Under the pieces are notes generated by a model that was not told the origin of the DNA, did not search any database, and saw nothing but the letters and a program-made list of their open reading frames with translations. From Modicisalibacter xianhensis (GTDB taxonomy: Bacteria > Pseudomonadota > Gammaproteobacteria > Pseudomonadales > Halomonadaceae): a stretch of DNA of 64,000 nucleotides. A program made the translations under genes and the position numbers. The DNA is taken from NCBI RefSeq assembly GCF_900113605.1, contig NZ_FOPY01000004.1, forward strand, positions 62,001 to 126,000, in the 5' to 3' direction. This document shows, in pieces, positions 63,936-64,000 of the stretch. Within the stretch, counting starts at the first letter, position 1. Each line of letters begins with the position of its first letter.

Positions 63936-64000
63936 GCGACTCCCCTATTCATGAGGCCTTTTTACCAGCCCATGGAGAACCCGACGTCTCGAAAAGGCTG

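Noticed and set aside
1-64000. CRISPR arrays, tRNA or rRNA genes, prophage or insertion sequences
   Set aside because: I looked for regularly spaced repeats, transposase or integrase-like proteins and RNA gene signatures and saw none.

Overview
This is a high-GC gammaproteobacterial chromosome segment. The mix of genes suggests a halophile of the Halomonadaceae (Halomonas or Chromohalobacter type): an enteric-style flagellar master regulator (flhDC), flhE and a flhF/flhG-type pair together, three Na+/Ca2+-type exchangers, a cyanide-insensitive-type cytochrome bd oxidase and a purine catabolism cluster. The lineage is inferred from gene content; there is no rRNA in the window. I saw no tRNA, insertion sequence, prophage or CRISPR array. 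Genes are tightly packed and many pairs overlap by 4 bases (ATGA or GTGA), which implies translational coupling.

Layout. 1-5.4 kb (minus): the end of a beta-phosphoglucomutase-like HAD phosphatase gene runs off the window, preceded in sequence by a yhiI-rbbA-yhhJ type efflux/ribosome-associated ABC operon. 5.6-6.6 kb: a first CaCA-family exchanger. 6.7-18.6 kb: a purine block with a GntR regulator, a Tsx-like nucleoside channel, a RutR-like regulator diverging from xdhABC-guaD with a perfect RutR-type operator between them, a TetR-MFS pair with its own operator, and an adenine/adenosine deaminase. 18.6-24.5 kb (minus): cydABDC, i.e. the bd oxidase plus its CydDC assembly transporter. 24.8-26.8 kb (minus): two tandem paralogous CaCA exchangers. 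27-30.6 kb (plus): pqiABC, an MCE-type envelope lipid transport system. 30.8-33.5 kb (plus): the RNA helicase rhlE and a degenerate EAL-HDOD signalling protein.

33.5-64 kb is one continuous motility and chemotaxis island, all on the minus strand. In transcription order: fliD-fliS-fliT-fliK-fhlB, flhDC, motAB-cheAW, four chemoreceptors, cheR-cheB, a fifth chemoreceptor, cheY-cheZ, flhB-flhA-flhF-(flhG-like)-flhE, fliA. Four sequences match the FliA (sigma-28) promoter well: before motA, before two receptor genes, and one embedded in the last codons of cheR that would drive cheB separately. FlhDC would switch on the export and hook genes and fliA; FliA would then activate motor and chemotaxis genes. 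FlhA/FlhB/FhlB/FliK are export and hook-length parts, FliD/S/T are cap and chaperones, and the Che proteins with five receptors form the sensory pathway.

The most unusual point is the flhF region. FlhF carries an extra C-terminal part of about 360 residues. The gene next to it, where flhG/fleN normally sits, encodes a short protein that keeps the N-terminal DQAxxLR motif, known in FlhG for stimulating the FlhF GTPase, but shows no Walker A ATPase motif. This looks like a rewired FlhF control module in an otherwise FlhDC-driven system.
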